DNA of 64,000 nt from Pleurostoma richardsiae (GCA_030052745.1 JANBVO010000009.1:186001-250000), one strand, 5' to 3'. Shown: positions 1 to 14,120, numbered from the stretch's first letter. The notes: generated from the letters alone by a model not told the origin. Numbers and translations are program-made.

Positions 1-2052
1 GGTTATATTAATAAACGTAGATATAAATACGAAAGTATTAGTTAATACGATCGATAAAAAAACCGTTAAAAAAAAGTTTAAAAATAAATCTTTTATTTTT
101 TCTTATTCTTTTTAAGTATTAATAACTAAGTAATTAAATATTACGGAGTTTATTTAATAATAATAAAGATAAAGAACGTTTACGGTTAATTTAAAATTAT
201 AGAATAAGTTTTCTACGTTATTAATAGATTTAAATTATCGTCGGAACTTTTTTTTTCTTATAAAAACTTAAGCTTTAAAAGTATTATTATCGATACCGTT
301 TGTAAAAACTAAAGTTTCGGCTTTTTTAAAACGGAAGATCTTAAAATATAAGTTTATCGAATAATCGATAGTTAACCCGTATATATCGTTAACTTAATTC
401 GAATAAAACTAACCCTTTAAAAAGGTTTAATTTTATTTATCGACGATGAAAAAAACGCGGCTAACGTTTCGCCCGGAAACTTACCGGAATGTTTTCGGGA
501 ATATATTAACGTTTTCGACGTAAAATTAGCTAAATAGATATTTATAATCGAAGAAATAGAATACGCTATCGATTTATTCGAAGGAAAATAATTACTTTTC
601 GGATTAATCTACTTAACGTTTCGATTATAAGCCGAAAAACTAGTTAAATATTTAGAAGAGAACTTAGTAGCGAAGAAAATCTAATATAGTACTAATTTAA
701 TCGGCTTTTTAATTTTATTTGTCTTTAAAAAAGATAGTAGTTTCCGGTTATACGTAAATTACTAAAACCTTAACTTAATAACGATTAAAAATCGATATTC
801 CTTACTATTAATTAAAAAACTACTAGACTGTTTATAAGGATCGAAATATTACTTTAAAATCGACTTTAAAAAATCTTATTACCGAATACGAATTAAGAAG
901 AATGATTATTAGAAGATCGTTTTCCGGACGAAGTATAAATTATTTAAATATATTATAATACCGTTCGGATTAACGAACGCTTTTACTATGTTCTAAGTTT
1001 ATATATATAAAGCTTTAACTAATTTATTAAACGTAATTTATATCGTTTATTTTAACGATATTATAATTTTCGTTAATATTTACGAAGAATACGAAAAGTA
1101 TTTCCGAGAAATATTCGAACGATTACGAAAGGCTAACTTGTACGTTAAATAATTTAAGTACGAATTCTTTAAAAATCGTATAAAATTCCTTAAGTTTACT
1201 ATATCAACGGAAAAGGTCGAAATAGACCTTAAAAAAATAATAGCTATTTAGAAATAACCTACGTTAAAAAACGTACGAAATATTTAAATATTCTTTAAGC
1301 TTTATTAATTTCTACCGGCGATTTATTTCTGAGTACTTTAAAATCGTAACCCTTTTAATAAACCTATTAAAGACGTAAACCGGTAACTTAATATTTAAAT
1401 AGTTAACTAAAACAAATAAAGCCTTTTAAAACCTTAAAAAGGCTTTTACAACGGCTACGGTCCTATAGTACTAGGATCTTTCTAAGAAAATAATCGTTAA
1501 AACTAATATTTTAAACAGAACGATTTCCGGAATCTTATCTTAACAAATAAATAACGTATAGTGACTTATTATTTACTACTCGTAGAAATTTATTAAGACA
1601 GAAATATATTAATATACTAATTAATAAGAACTGTTAACTATTATAGAAAACTTCGAACATTAAAAATATTATTTAAAAGGCGCGGCTAATTAATTTACAG
1701 TCTTTATAGATTATTAAGCTTTTAAAAACGTTCTTAATTCTTTAACGAAAGATCTCCGAAAACGCCTTACAAGATAAATATACCAGCTATCGACGTTTAA
1801 CTTTGATTTAATATACTAGTTTAATAAAATAAACTTAACCGATAGTTTATTTAAAAAGCTAAACTATATAAAGGGAAAGATTCCGTATAAAAATATCCTA
1901 CTTTTGTTAAAAACGAAACTATAGCTCGGTAAAAAGCTATTAAAATAGTAAAAAGTTAATTTCGAGGTTATTAAGTTTTAATAACCGACGAAAGAACTAG
2001 ATAAAAGTTCTAGAAGTTAAGCCGTAAAACTAAAAAAAAATTAGTCTTCTAA

Positions 2053-2346
2053 TGTAAAAGGATCGGTATATTTATAAGGTAAGGAAAGAAAATATAATAT
2101 AAAAAGTAGTATATTTTTAATTGTAAAACTTTAACTTATTAGTTATTTTCCGAACGCCCGGCGAACGGCCTTAAAAAAAGCTTATACAAGCCTCGAGCCT
2201 TAAAAGAAGCCTAGTTAATTATAGTATTCCGTATATACTTAAGCATGTACTTAGTTAAGTGCCTTGCCCGGGCTTAAGCTATCGCGGCCTAAGTTTTTTT
2301 CCTATATGAACGGGTTAAGTATTACCTTCCTAACGTCCTTTTTATA
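2053..2346 (-). repeat. 3' LTR of the inner chromovirus (294 bp)
   Basis: This repeat is the same length as, and clearly matches, 9,844-10,137 in direct orientation and 13,827-14,120 in inverted orientation. It includes a GC-richer island (ACGCCCGGCGAACGGCC region, near 2,153) that survives in all three copies. It begins with TG and ends in TATA, where the original CA would be expected. Confidence 0.9.
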
Positions 2347-2841
2347 TTATCTTTTCTTTTAAGAACGTTAGCCTTTAATATTTAATTAAAAACTTCTAAG
2401 TAGTAATCTTTTCGTTAGTTATCCTCGTTAAAAAACCCTTATACTAGTAGAGAAAAAAAGTAGTAACCTATCCTATTATTAATACCCGCTTACAATTCAA
2501 TTCTAAACCGTATAATTAATTATCCCACTACCCGCAACTTAGAAGTCCTTCTATAACTATCCGGCCCTAGTATTAACTTACAATAATACGTAATCCCTTT
2601 CTTCGTTCTACGCTATAATATCTCGTAGCTTTTTACTTTCGTAAAGACTTTCTTACGGCCTTTTACTTTCGTAGGGATTTTCTTTATTTAAGGTTAAATT
2701 TATCGTTAATATCTTTAAAGGCTCACCTATTTAGGTAGTTAGATTCGTCGATTTTTATCTTTTTCTTTAACCTTTCCTCCTCTTCGTTTAATCGGAATTT
2801 CGTTTTCGAAGCTCTTTTAAAGGTTAATTAAAGTATAAAAG

Positions 2842-3188
2842 TGTAAAATATATTACCTTTTTAGGTTTAATGAAACTCTAAAACAGTTAAAACAACTTTA
2901 AAACACTAGAATAAGCTCCAGCCGAATTCTAGGTAATCTAAAACAACTATATCCACAAATATTGAATTCCAAAACAACTAAACGTTCCGGAATAGAGATA
3001 ACCGGTTTTATATTTTGGTAAGTAAGATATCCGGTTTCATATCTCGGTAAATAAGATATCCGGTTTTACAATTATTACAAATCAGAATTTAATAAGAATT
3101 ATATATATTAAGAAGAAAGACTGTAGAACTAGAATAGAAAAGAAAGTATCGCAATTTAAATCTATTTAACCCCTTACTTATTTTAACA
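2842..3188. mobile_element. Solo LTR, 347 bp, younger insertion
   Basis: The matching segment of the outer element (around 13,330, inverted) lacks these 347 bp, which marks them as an insertion. The insert starts TG, ends CA and is flanked by a perfect 5-bp duplication AAAAG (2,837-2,841 and 3,189-3,193). It keeps about 15 CpA dinucleotides, against a handful in the similar length to its left, so it has suffered less RIP and probably arrived later. A unit of about 30 bp containing AGATATCCGGTTT is repeated between about 3,000 and 3,075. No internal region is present. Orientation and family are unknown. Confidence 0.82.
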
Positions 3189-6100
3189 AAAAGTAACCGT
3201 AAGGCCTTTCTTTCTTCTCATAAATTTTCTCTTTTCTCTAACTCCTCTCCTTTTAGCTTATTCTTTCGCTTCGTCGAATAGCTATAAGATAAGTCGCGCC
3301 GAAGTTTTTATAACTTATTCTTTCTTTAACGAAGTTAAGTAGAAGGGAACGGTTAAACCTTTTAATTTATATAAGGTATTATTTTCCTGTAATATTTTAA
3401 GTATTAAAGTAAACGTTTAGTTAACGTTTTATAGTTACTTTATGTTAATTATATTAATATACGTTATAAAAACTTAAAAGTTATTGATTTCTACTTTACG
3501 GATAACTTTAAAACTTATTATTATACTTATAAAAGTAATAACGTACGTTATAAATTTATATATAACTTTTAATTCGTCGTCGGTTATTTACTAACAGTAT
3601 TTAAATTCTTAAAAAATATAAAAGAATAATTTAAGTTATTTAAAATATTAAGTTCGCGATAACTTCTATTTACGTCGACCGTATAAAAAGTAATAAAATC
3701 GTCGACTATAATACAATAATTTTAATCGGAAAAGGCTTAGAAGTTTTTCGTAAAACTAATCTTTAATTTACGAAAACGTTAATTTCGGACTATACCGTTC
3801 GCGAAAGTAAAAACCGATAGGAACGAACGATATTTAACGAATTATTAACAATACGTTAACTTCTTATTACTTAAACGATACTACTTTAATATTATATTTT
3901 TCGTAACTCTATCGACGTAAATTTAATTAAGGAGTTAATTTCGAACGTTCGATTAACGTACGTAAACTAAAAACTTAAATAGAACTTATTTATTAAACGT
4001 TTCGAATACCTAATATATATTTATTCTAACCTTTTTATTTACTTCGTTACTTTGTCGTAGCGATAAGTACGACGCGTTAAGGTTCTTTAAAAAGTTTTAT
4101 TTTTGTTATTTTTTTTATAAGCTTTTTGAGTTTCCGAACTTTTATCGGCTTAATAACGACTTACGTTTAGGTTAACCTTTTTTATAAGAACGTTAACGGG
4201 ATTTTTAAGTCGTTTTTTTTATTATTACGTAGTATATTAGTAAAAGATAATTAAGTACGTTATACGAACTTACTAAACAGATATAGGTTTTAGAAAAGTT
4301 TTTAATAAATAAGTTAGTTATAGTTCGGGTTTTTTTTAATTTTTCTATTATAATTAATCAACGTATTATTTTAATAAAGAAATTACTACGAAATAATCTA
4401 TCGTTGTTTAGTAATAAAATTAATAACGATTTTTTTACGTCCAATTCGCTCGTTAATTAATCGGTAATTAGTCCTTATAGAGGTTTTTTAAAAATAAACG
4501 TTTATGTTTTTTTCTTAAGAGTTTAATATTTTAAAAACTATTATCCTTTCTTTTTTTTATAATCGTTCGTCGATTAATCGTTTTATTTATAATAACGTCT
4601 TTCGGTTTTCTTTTTATATTTACGTAGTAAAGTTAAGGCGTTTTCGAAGTATTTTTAGAGTTTTTAAATGTTATATTTTACTAGCTAGTTTTTTTATTTA
4701 ATTAAGAAACGGGTCGTTGGTTTTTTTCTTTTATAGGTTATTATTTCTTCTACTTTTTATTTTTTTTTCTTTATTTTCGAACTTTAAAAGTAATATAACT
4801 TCTTTTTTTTTCATTCGTTCGGTTTACGGTTCGAGTAAAGAAATTAAGAAAACGTTATAAACATAGGAGTATATTATAGGGAGTATTATTCGATAAATTT
4901 AAGTACCGATACGTTTAATAATCTTAACTTTAATATAAATCGGGGTTAACTTCGAATCGTTTTTAAATTATAAGTTCCATATAGATAAATTTACTATTTA
5001 ACCGACTTAGAATTTTATTAGTTAATATTAAGTATCGTAATGTTTCTTTTAAGTTCGTATTATTCTTACTTAGTATTTGGTTATTTATCGACAAGACTTT
5101 TTTATACTCGTTAAGCGTTCGATAACGCCTTAAACTTATAACAGATTTTATTTTCGTACTTATTTTATTATTTTAAGGTAGTATTCGTATAATACGTAAA
5201 ATAAGTTCGTCCCGATCGTCGAATAAACGTTATTATTATATACAAATTCAGTATTTTAGAAGACTTTAATTTACTATTAGAGGTTTTTAACGTAGTAGGC
5301 TTTAAAATACTATTTTAACGTCTAGTAAGTACGTTCCGTTTATTTATTAGTTTATAAGTAGTAAACGGTAGATATTCGGTTCTTTATTTTTTTTACTTTA
5401 ATATATTTCTTTTAAAATTCGTTTATAAAAAAATAATCCTTATCGTTTATAATACCTTTAAAAGTTCTAAATCGGACTTTTACGTATTTATAGAATAATT
5501 TAATTATCTCAGTTACGTTTAATAATTTTTAAGTTAGTATAAATATCGCGAACTTAATATAACGGTTTACTATTATAAAAATCGTATTATATTCCGTTCC
5601 GTTTCTAGTTATATTATTTAAAAGGCTAGTAATAAAGTCGAAATTAATTTCTTAAAAGGAATATTTTAATATAAGTAAAGATTAAAACTTTTCGTACGGT
5701 TTATATTTTAATCTCCTAATTTTTTAATAAGTTTAATAGAAGGCAACGTATTTACGGACGTTCGTCGTAAAGTTTTCCTAATAAAACTTACGAATAATAA
5801 GTTTAATAGTTTTATTAAAGTTTATATATTTTATTTTCGAGTGATCGTAGTATAATTATAGAATCTTTTACCGTAAGTTTTCTTAAGCCGGAATAATTAG
5901 GCGATTTTTAAATTAAAAGACGTTTTCTTTATTTACTATATATTTGTTTTTTATTTCGGTTCGTTCCCGAGCGTTTACTTTTAATTTAACGATTTATAGA
6001 TTTTAGTTTTATATTTTTTTAATTATATCGTATAGTTTTATACTTAGTTCGGATATTTATATCGTTTCGTTTCGTATTAGTTTATTTATTACGTAGTATA

Positions 6101-9100
6101 GAAGTATTTTAAACGTTTTAACTTTAAACGGTTCTTATATATCGTTCGAGGCGACCGTTTATTAAATATTCGTTAAAGGGCCCTTTAGTTTAATAATCTC
6201 GGGAATTACCTTTTTTTAGGACCGGGTAATTACCGTAATTATTCTTCGTATAGCTTTATATGAGTCTTTAGAAGGTAAGTTATTTTTAACGTTTCCGGAC
6301 GTTAAAGCGCGCTCCGTTTTTAAGTTAAGAAATATTCGCTTACGTTTAGTTGGCGGTTGTAGTTTATTTTAAGTATTAGGTTTAGTTACAGGTTTAGAGG
6401 ATTAATTTTTTTTTAATCTTACGACTTAATTTTTAGAACTTTCGTTTGGTTCTTTCGTTAGTTATTAAAACTTAGTAATTTCGAAGTTAGTTTTTTATTA
6501 TTTTAATAATTTTTTACCGAGTTGTAGTTTCGTTTTTAACGAAAGTAAAATATCTTTATATAGAATCTTTCTTTTTATATAGTTTAGTTTTTTAAATAAA
6601 CTATCGGCTAAGTTTATCTTATTAAACTAGTATATTAAATCGAAGTTAAACGTCGATAGCCAGTATATTTATTTTATAAAGCGTTTTCGAAGATCTTTCG
6701 TTAAAAAGTTAAGAACGTTCTTAAAAATTTAATAGTTCGTAAAGACCGTAAACTAATTAACTACGCTTTTTAAATAATGTTTTTAATATTCGAAATTTTC
6801 TATAATAACTAATAGTTCTTATTAATTAATATACTAACGTATTTTCATTTTAATAAACTTCTACGAATAATAAACGATAAATCGTTATACGTTATTTACT
6901 TATTAAAATAAGATTCCGGAAATCGCTCTATCTGAAATATCGGTCTTAACGATCGTTTTCTTAGAAAAGTTTTAATATCGTAAGACCGTAGCCGTTATAA
7001 AAGCCTTTTTAAAGTTTTAAAAGGTTTTATTTACTTTAATTAACTATTTAAATATTAAGTTACCGGTTTACGTTTTTAATAAGTTTATTAAGGGGGTTAT
7101 AATTTTAGAATATTTAAAGATAAATCGCTAGTAGAAATTAATAAAGTTTAAGAATATTTAAATATTTTATACGTTTTTTAACGTAGGTTATTTTTAAATA
7201 ACTATTATTCTTTTAAGGTTTATTTCGACCTTTTCCGTTAATATAATAAACTTAAAGAATTTTATACGATTTTTAAAGAATTTATATTTAAATTATTTAA
7301 TATATAAGTTAACTTTCCGTAACTATTTGAATATTTTTCGGAAACGTTTCTCGTATTTTTTATAGATATTAACGAAAACTATAATATCGTTAAAATAAAT
7401 AATATAAGTTATATTTAATAAGTTAATTAAAGTTTTATATATATAAACTTAAAACGTAATAAGAACGTTCGTTAACTTAAACGGTATTACGGTATATTCG
7501 AATAACTCGTACTTTATCTAGAAAGTAATCTTTTAACGGTCGTTTTTCTTAATTCGTATTCGATAATAAACTTCTTTAAAGTCGATTTTAAAATAATATT
7601 TCGATCTTTATAAATAATCTAACAGTTCTTTAATTAATAATAAAAAGTATCGATTTTTAATCGTTACTAAATTAAAGTCCTAATAGTTTACATATAGCCG
7701 GAAATTATTATTTTTCTTAAAGATAAATAAAATCGAAAAACTAACTAAACTAGTATTATATTAGATTTTCTTTACTACTAGGTTTTTTTTTAAATATTTA
7801 ACTAGTTCTTCGGTTTATAATCGAAACGTTAAGTAAATTAATCTAAAAAGTAGTTATTTTCTTTCGAATAAATCGATAACGTGTTTTATTTTTTCGATTA
7901 TAAGTATTTATTTAAGTAATTTTACGTCGAAAACGTTAGTATATTCCTAAAAGTATTCTAGTAAGTTTTCGGACGAAACGCTAGCTACGTTTTCTTTATC
8001 GTCGATAAATAGGATTAAGCTTTTTTAAAGGGTTAATTTTATCTGAATTAAGTTAATAATATACGTAAGTTAACCGTCAATTATTCGATAAGTTTATATT
8101 TTAAGGTCTTCCGTTTTAAAAAGGCCGAAACTTTAATTTTTACGAATAATATCGATAATAATACTTTTAAAGTTTAAACTTTTATAAAAAAGAAAAAATT
8201 CCGACGATAATTTAAGTTTATTAATAATGTAAAAGATTTATTTTATAGTTTTAAATTAACCGTAAACGTCTTTTATCTTTATTATTATTAAGTAAGTTCC
8301 GTAATATTTAATTATTTAATTATTAACGTTTAGAAAAAGTAAGAAGAAATAAAAAATTCGTTTTAAACTTTTCTTCTTAGTAATTTTCTTATCAATTATA
8401 TTAACCGATATTTTCGTATTTATATCTACGTCTGCTAGTATAATCGTTCCGTTGTTTAGGAAAAATTCAACCATTACTTAATAAAAAGTCGTTAAGTTTA
8501 TCGTTTTCTTTATTTCTATAGTTAGAAACTTAGAAATATTTATTTCCGACCTTTAGTTTTTTCTACTGCCGCTATATTTTCCTCGTTTAAATCGTTTAGT
8601 TTAATAATTTTTCGTTTTATTTTTATTATTATATTTTATATACGGGCTTATTATTAGTTAAAATAGTTATTAACGTAATAATTAAATTATTAGTAGTTAT
8701 AATAAGTACTTAATAATTTTAATTTCTCCTTTAAAGGTTTTAATTTTTACAAGGTTTTTTCTTTATTTTACTTATTAGTTTTTCGGTTATTTTATTCTTA
8801 CTTATATTACGGTTTATTACTTTAAAATTTTTTATTCTTTTTATATTAATTTAGTACGTTTCGAAGCTGATAACTTAAATCGTTTCTTTAGTCGTTAAAA
8901 AGTATTTTATTATTAAAAACGTTCTTATAAGTTCGTTTCTTACGAAAATTCCGCTTTTAAAAAATCCTCTACTAATTATAAACCTTAATAGTTATACGTT
9001 AAACGTCTTAAAAAAAAGTACCGACTATTATAAAAACGTTTCGGACTTTAAAACGTAACCTTCGTTAATAAACTTACGTAAGTTTATTGTTATTTACCGA

Positions 9101-9843
9101 ATCGTAACCTAGTTTACGATATAAAGAATTTTAAATCTACTAGTAGTTTATTAGAGCCTAGTCGTATTTCCAACGGAAAATATATAATTTTTCGAAGATT
9201 TCGTACTTACGTATAATAAGGTTTAAATATTTCCTACGGACGAACTTAAAGAAAAAAACCTAGTCGATTACTTCCAACAGTTATTAAAATTTTAAACGTA
9301 GTTTTTATTATTTCTATTCCGACTAAAGCTTTAAAAATATCTTAAAAACGGCTTAATAAATCTTAATTTTATTTAAAGTTATAGGTCAAAGTTTATTACT
9401 TTCGTCGATAATTCGAAGTTAATTTTCGATTTTTACCGTAATAACTTTTTATTTTAATTTTTTATAGTTATAAAAAAAAGGTCGTTTTTCTATATAAATT
9501 AAAATAAAAATAAACGTCCGTCGAACTTAAATTTAAACGATAGTTTAAATAACTATTATATTAATTATTTCTTAACTATACGTTTAATTTTAAACCGGCG
9601 GTTAGTCGATCGTTTCCGTTACTACGTTTTAATTATTTAAAATATCTTTTTTAGTTCGTTTTTCTAGTAATTTTAGCTGTAAAGAACTCCTTTTAGAGGT
9701 TTTAAGTTTTTATTAAAGTATAAACGAACCGCTTGCCCTTTAAGAGGGTTTAGTTTTCGTTAGTAACTCGGCGATGGCGGGAGTTCTTTTTTTCGGCGTT
9801 ATTTTCTCAGTTTATTTATCCTTAAAGGATAGAAATTAAAGCT

Positions 9844-10137
9844 TATAAAGGGATCGGTATATTTATAAAGTAAAGAAAGAAGATATAATATAAAAAGTAA
9901 TATATTTTTAGTTGTAAAACTTTAACTTACCGGTTATTTTCCGAACGCCCGGCGAACGGCTTTAAAAGAAGCCTATACGGGCCTCGGGCCTTAAAAAGGG
10001 CCTGGTTAGTTATAGTATTTTACATGTGCCTAAGTATGTGCTTAGTTAAGTGTTTTGTTTAAGTTTAAACTATCGTAACTTAAGCTTTCTTTTTATATAA
10101 ACGGGCTAAGTATTACTTTCTTAACGTCTTTCTTATA
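9844..10137 (-). repeat. 5' LTR of the inner chromovirus (294 bp)
   Basis: Direct repeat of 2,053-2,346, with the same length and matching throughout except for scattered transition-type differences. On its right it meets the 5-bp duplication and then the resumed integrase region of the outer element. Confidence 0.9.
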
Positions 10138-13100
10138 TTTAAACTTATAGCTAAACTTAATATTTAAAATAAACTATAACCGTCGATTAAACGTAAGCGG
10201 ATATTTCTTAATTTAAAGATAAAACGCGCTTTAACGCCCGGAAACGTTAAAAATAACTTACTTTCTAAAAACTCGTATAAAGCTATACGAGGAATAATCG
10301 CGGTAATTATTCAGTCTTAAAGAAAGATAATTCCTAAAATTATTAAACTAAAGGGCCTTTTAATAAATACTTAACGGATAATTATTTCGAACGATACGTA
10401 AGAACCGTTTAAAATTAAAATACTTAAAATATTCTTACGTTACGTAATAAATAAGTTAATACGAGACGAAATAGTATAAATATTCAAACTAAGTACGAAA
10501 TTATACGATACGATTAAAAGGTTATAAAATCGAGATTTATAAGTTATTAAATTAAAAGTAAACGTTTAAGAACGAATCGGAATAAAAAATGAGTATATAG
10601 TAAATAAAGAAGACGTTCTTTAATTTAAAAATTATTTAATTATTCCGGCTTAAAAAAGTTTAGAGTAGGAAATTTTACGACTACATTACGATTACCTGAA
10701 AATAGAATATATAAACTTTAATAAAATTATTAAACTTATTACTCGTAAGTTTTACTAAGAGAATTTTACGGTAGATATTTACGAATATATTACCTTTTAT
10801 TAAACTTATTAAAAGATTAGGAAATTAAAATATAAACCGTATAAAGAATTTTAATCTTTATTTATATTAAAATACTTTTTTTAAAAGATTAATTTCGACT
10901 TTATTACTAGTTTTTTAAATAGTATAATCGGAAATAAAACGGAATATAATACGATTTTCGTAATAATAAATTATTATATTAAGTTCGTAATATTTATACT
11001 AACTTAAAAATCGTTAAACGTAATCGAAATAGTTAAATTATTTTATAAACGTATAGAAGTTTAATTCGAAATTTTTAAAAGTATTATAAACAATAAAAAT
11101 TACTTTTTTATAAACGAATTTTAAAAAGAATATATTAAAGTAAAAAGAATAGAAAACCGGATATTTACTACTTATTATTTATAAACTAATAAATAAATAG
11201 AACGTATTTATTAAATATTAAAACGGTATTTTAAAGTTTATTACGTTAAAAACCTTTAGTAGTAGATTAAAGTTTTTTAAAATATTAAATTCATATATAA
11301 TAATAACGTTTATTTAACGATTAAAACGAATTTATTTTATATATTATACGGATATTACTTTAAAATAGTAAAATAAGTACGAAAACGGGACCCGTTATAA
11401 GTTTAAAACGTTATCGAACGTTTAACGAATATAAAAAGATTTCGCCGGTAAATAACTAAATATTAAGTAAAGATAGTACGAATTTAAAAGAAATATTACG
11501 ATATTTAATATTAACCAATAGAATTTTAAGTCGATTAAGTAGTAAATTTATTTATATAGAATTTACGATTTAAAAACGACTCGAAATTAACTCCAATTTA
11601 TATTAAAGTTAAAATTATTAAACGTATTAGTACTTAAATTTATTAAATAATATTCCTTATAATATATTCCCGTATTTATAACGTTTTCTTAGTTTTTTTA
11701 TTCGAACTATAAAACGAACGGATAAAAAAAAATTATATTACTTTTAAAATTTAAAAATAAAAAAGAAAAATAAAAAATAAAGGAAATAATAACTTATAAA
11801 AGAAAAAGACTAACGATTCGTTTTTTAATTAAATAAAAAAGTTAACTGGTAAAATATAATACTTAAGAACTTTGAAAATATTTCGGAAACGTCTTAACTT
11901 TATTACGTAAATACAAAAAAAAAACCAAAAAATATTACTATAAATAAAACGATTAATTAATAAACGATTATAAAAAAAAAATAATAGTTTTTAAAATATT
12001 AAACTTTTTAAAAAAAATATAAACGTTTACTTTTAAAAAATTTCTATAAAAATTAATTACTGATTAATTAATAAATAAATTAAACGTAAAAGAATCGTTA
12101 TTAGTTTTATCGTTAAATAATAATAGATTATTTCGTAGTAATTTCTTTATTAAAATAATATATCGATTAATTATAACGAAAAAATTAAAGAAAACTTAAA
12201 CTATAACTAGTTTATTTATTAAAAGTTTTTTTAAAGTTTATATTTATTTAATAAACTTATATAACGTATTTAATTATTTTTTACTAATATATTATATAAT
12301 AATAAAAGAAACGACTTAAAAATCTCGTTAACGTTTTTATAAAAAGAATTAATTTAAACGTAAGTTATTACTAAGCCGATAAAAACTTAAGAATTTAAAA
12401 AGTTTATAAAAAAAATAACGAAAATAAAATCTTTTAAAGAATTTTAACGTATCGTATTTATCGCCGTAATAAAATAACGAAGTAAATAAAAAAATTAAAA
12501 TAAATATATATTAAATATTTAAAACGTTTAATAAATAAATTCTATTTAAACTCTTAATTCGTATACGTTAATCGAATATTCAAAACTAATTCTTTAATTA
12601 AATTTACGTCGATAGAATTATAAAAAATATAATATTAAAGTAGTATCGTTTAAACGGTAAAAAACTAACGTATTATTAATAATTTGTTAAATATCGTTTA
12701 TTTTTACTAGTTTTTACTTTCGTAAACGATATAGTCTGAAATTAACGCTTTCGTAAATTAAAAACCGGTTTTATAAAAAGTTTTTAAGTTTTTCCTAACT
12801 AAAATTATTATATTATAATCGATAATTTTACTACTTTTTATACGATTAATATAAATAGAAACTATTACGAACTTAGTATTTTAAATAATTTAGGTTATTC
12901 TTTTATATTTTTTAAAAATTTAAATATCGTTAATAAGTAATCGACGACGAACCGAAAATTATATATAAGTTTATATCATACGTTATTACTTTTATAAATA
13001 TAATAACGAGCTTTAAAATTATTTATAAAATAAAAATTAATAACTTTTAAATTCTTATAACGTATACTAATATAACTAACATAAAGTAACTATAAAACGT

Positions 13101-13826
13101 TAACTAAATATTTATTTTAATATTTAAAATATTATGAGAAAATAATATTTTATATAAATTAAAAAGTTCAACTATTCTTTTTTACTTAACTTCATTAAAG
13201 AAAAAATAAGTTATAAAAACTTCGACGCGACTTATTTTATAGTTATTCGACGAAACGGAAAAATAAACTAAAAGAAAAAAAATTAAGGAAAAGAGAAAAT
13301 TTATAAGAGAAAAAAAAAAGCTTTACGGTTACTTTTATACTTTAATTAACCTTTAAAAGAGCTCTGAAAACGAGGTTCCGATTAAATAAAAAGAAAAGAA
13401 AGTTAAAGAAAAAAATAAAAATCGACGAATTTAATTACTTAAATAAATGAGCTTTTAAAAATATTAACGACAAACTTAACTTTAAATAAAGAAAGTCCTT
13501 ACGAAAGTAAAAAACCGTAAGAAAATCCTTACGAAGACGAAAGGCCGTAAAATATTACAACGTAAAACGAAGAAAAAAACTACGTGTTATTATAAGCTAA
13601 TACTAGGGCCGAACAGCTATAAAAAGACCTTCGGGTTACGAGTAACGAAATAATTAACTATACGGCTTAGAATTAAATCGTAAACGGGTACTAATAACAG
13701 GATAAGTTATTACTTTTTTTCTTTACTAATATAAAGGTTTTTTAACGAAAATAATTAGTAAAGAAATTACTACTTAAAAACCTTCAATTAAACGTTAAAA
13801 GCCAACGTTCTTAAAAAAAGGGATAG

Positions 13827-14120
13827 TATAAGAAAGACGTTAAAAAAGTAACACTTAATCCGTTTATATAAAAAAAAAGTTTAGGCTGCGATGGCCTAAG
13901 CCCGGGCAAGGTACTTAACTAAGTATGTATTTAAGTACGTGCGGAATGCCGTGACTGGCCGGGCCCTTTTTAGGGCCCGGGGCCTGTACAGGCTTCTTTT
14001 AAGGCCGTTCGCCGGGCGTTTAGAGAATAACCGGTAAGTTGAAGTTTCATAACTAAAAATATACTACCCTTTATGTTATATCTCCCTTCCTTACCTTGTG
14101 AATATACCGATCTCCTTATA
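13827..14120 (+). repeat. 3' LTR of the outer chromovirus (294 bp)
   Basis: Inverted copy of the two inner LTRs and exactly as long. It is preceded by a purine-rich tract (13,811-13,826), the usual position for the plus-strand primer. It keeps more of the GC-rich island (around 13,955-14,025) than the inner LTRs. The bases just outside it are AATAT; the partner duplication would be outside the window. Confidence 0.88.

Larger units (their letters stand above)
2053..10137 (-). mobile_element. Inner Ty3/gypsy chromovirus, full-length fossil nested in the outer copy
   Basis: An 8,085-bp element on the - strand with 294-bp LTRs at both ends, in the same orientation as each other. It begins TG and its ends are flanked by a 5-bp target duplication (TCTAA at 2,048-2,052 and TTTAA at 10,138-10,142). 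The outer element continues directly across these sites. Reading along the - strand, gag and protease should lie between about 9,840 and 7,800, reverse transcriptase is at about 7,700-7,080, the integrase core at about 5,650-5,150 and the chromodomain at about 4,790-4,620. The polypurine tract touches the 3' LTR at about 2,347-2,362. It is same-family as the outer copy, since segments 3,200-6,490 and 10,143-13,830 match in inverted orientation. It is complete in length but thoroughly broken. Confidence 0.88.
1..14120 (+). mobile_element. Outer Ty3/gypsy chromovirus, fossil, split by a nested copy (5' end outside window)
   Basis: The element lies on the + strand and is interrupted at 2,053-10,137 by a second copy of the same family. 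Recognisable parts are reverse transcriptase at about 570-1,220 (the conserved PFGLTNA-type block is near 961-981), RNase H at about 1,330-1,700, the start of integrase up to the break, the integrase core at about 10,880-11,370 and a chromodomain at about 11,740-11,940. About 1.9 kb without a recognised domain follows, then a purine-rich tract at 13,811-13,826 and the 3' LTR. The reading frames are broken many times over, in the way RIP produces. It must be older than the nested copy. The 5' LTR and gag lie to the left of the window. Confidence 0.85.
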
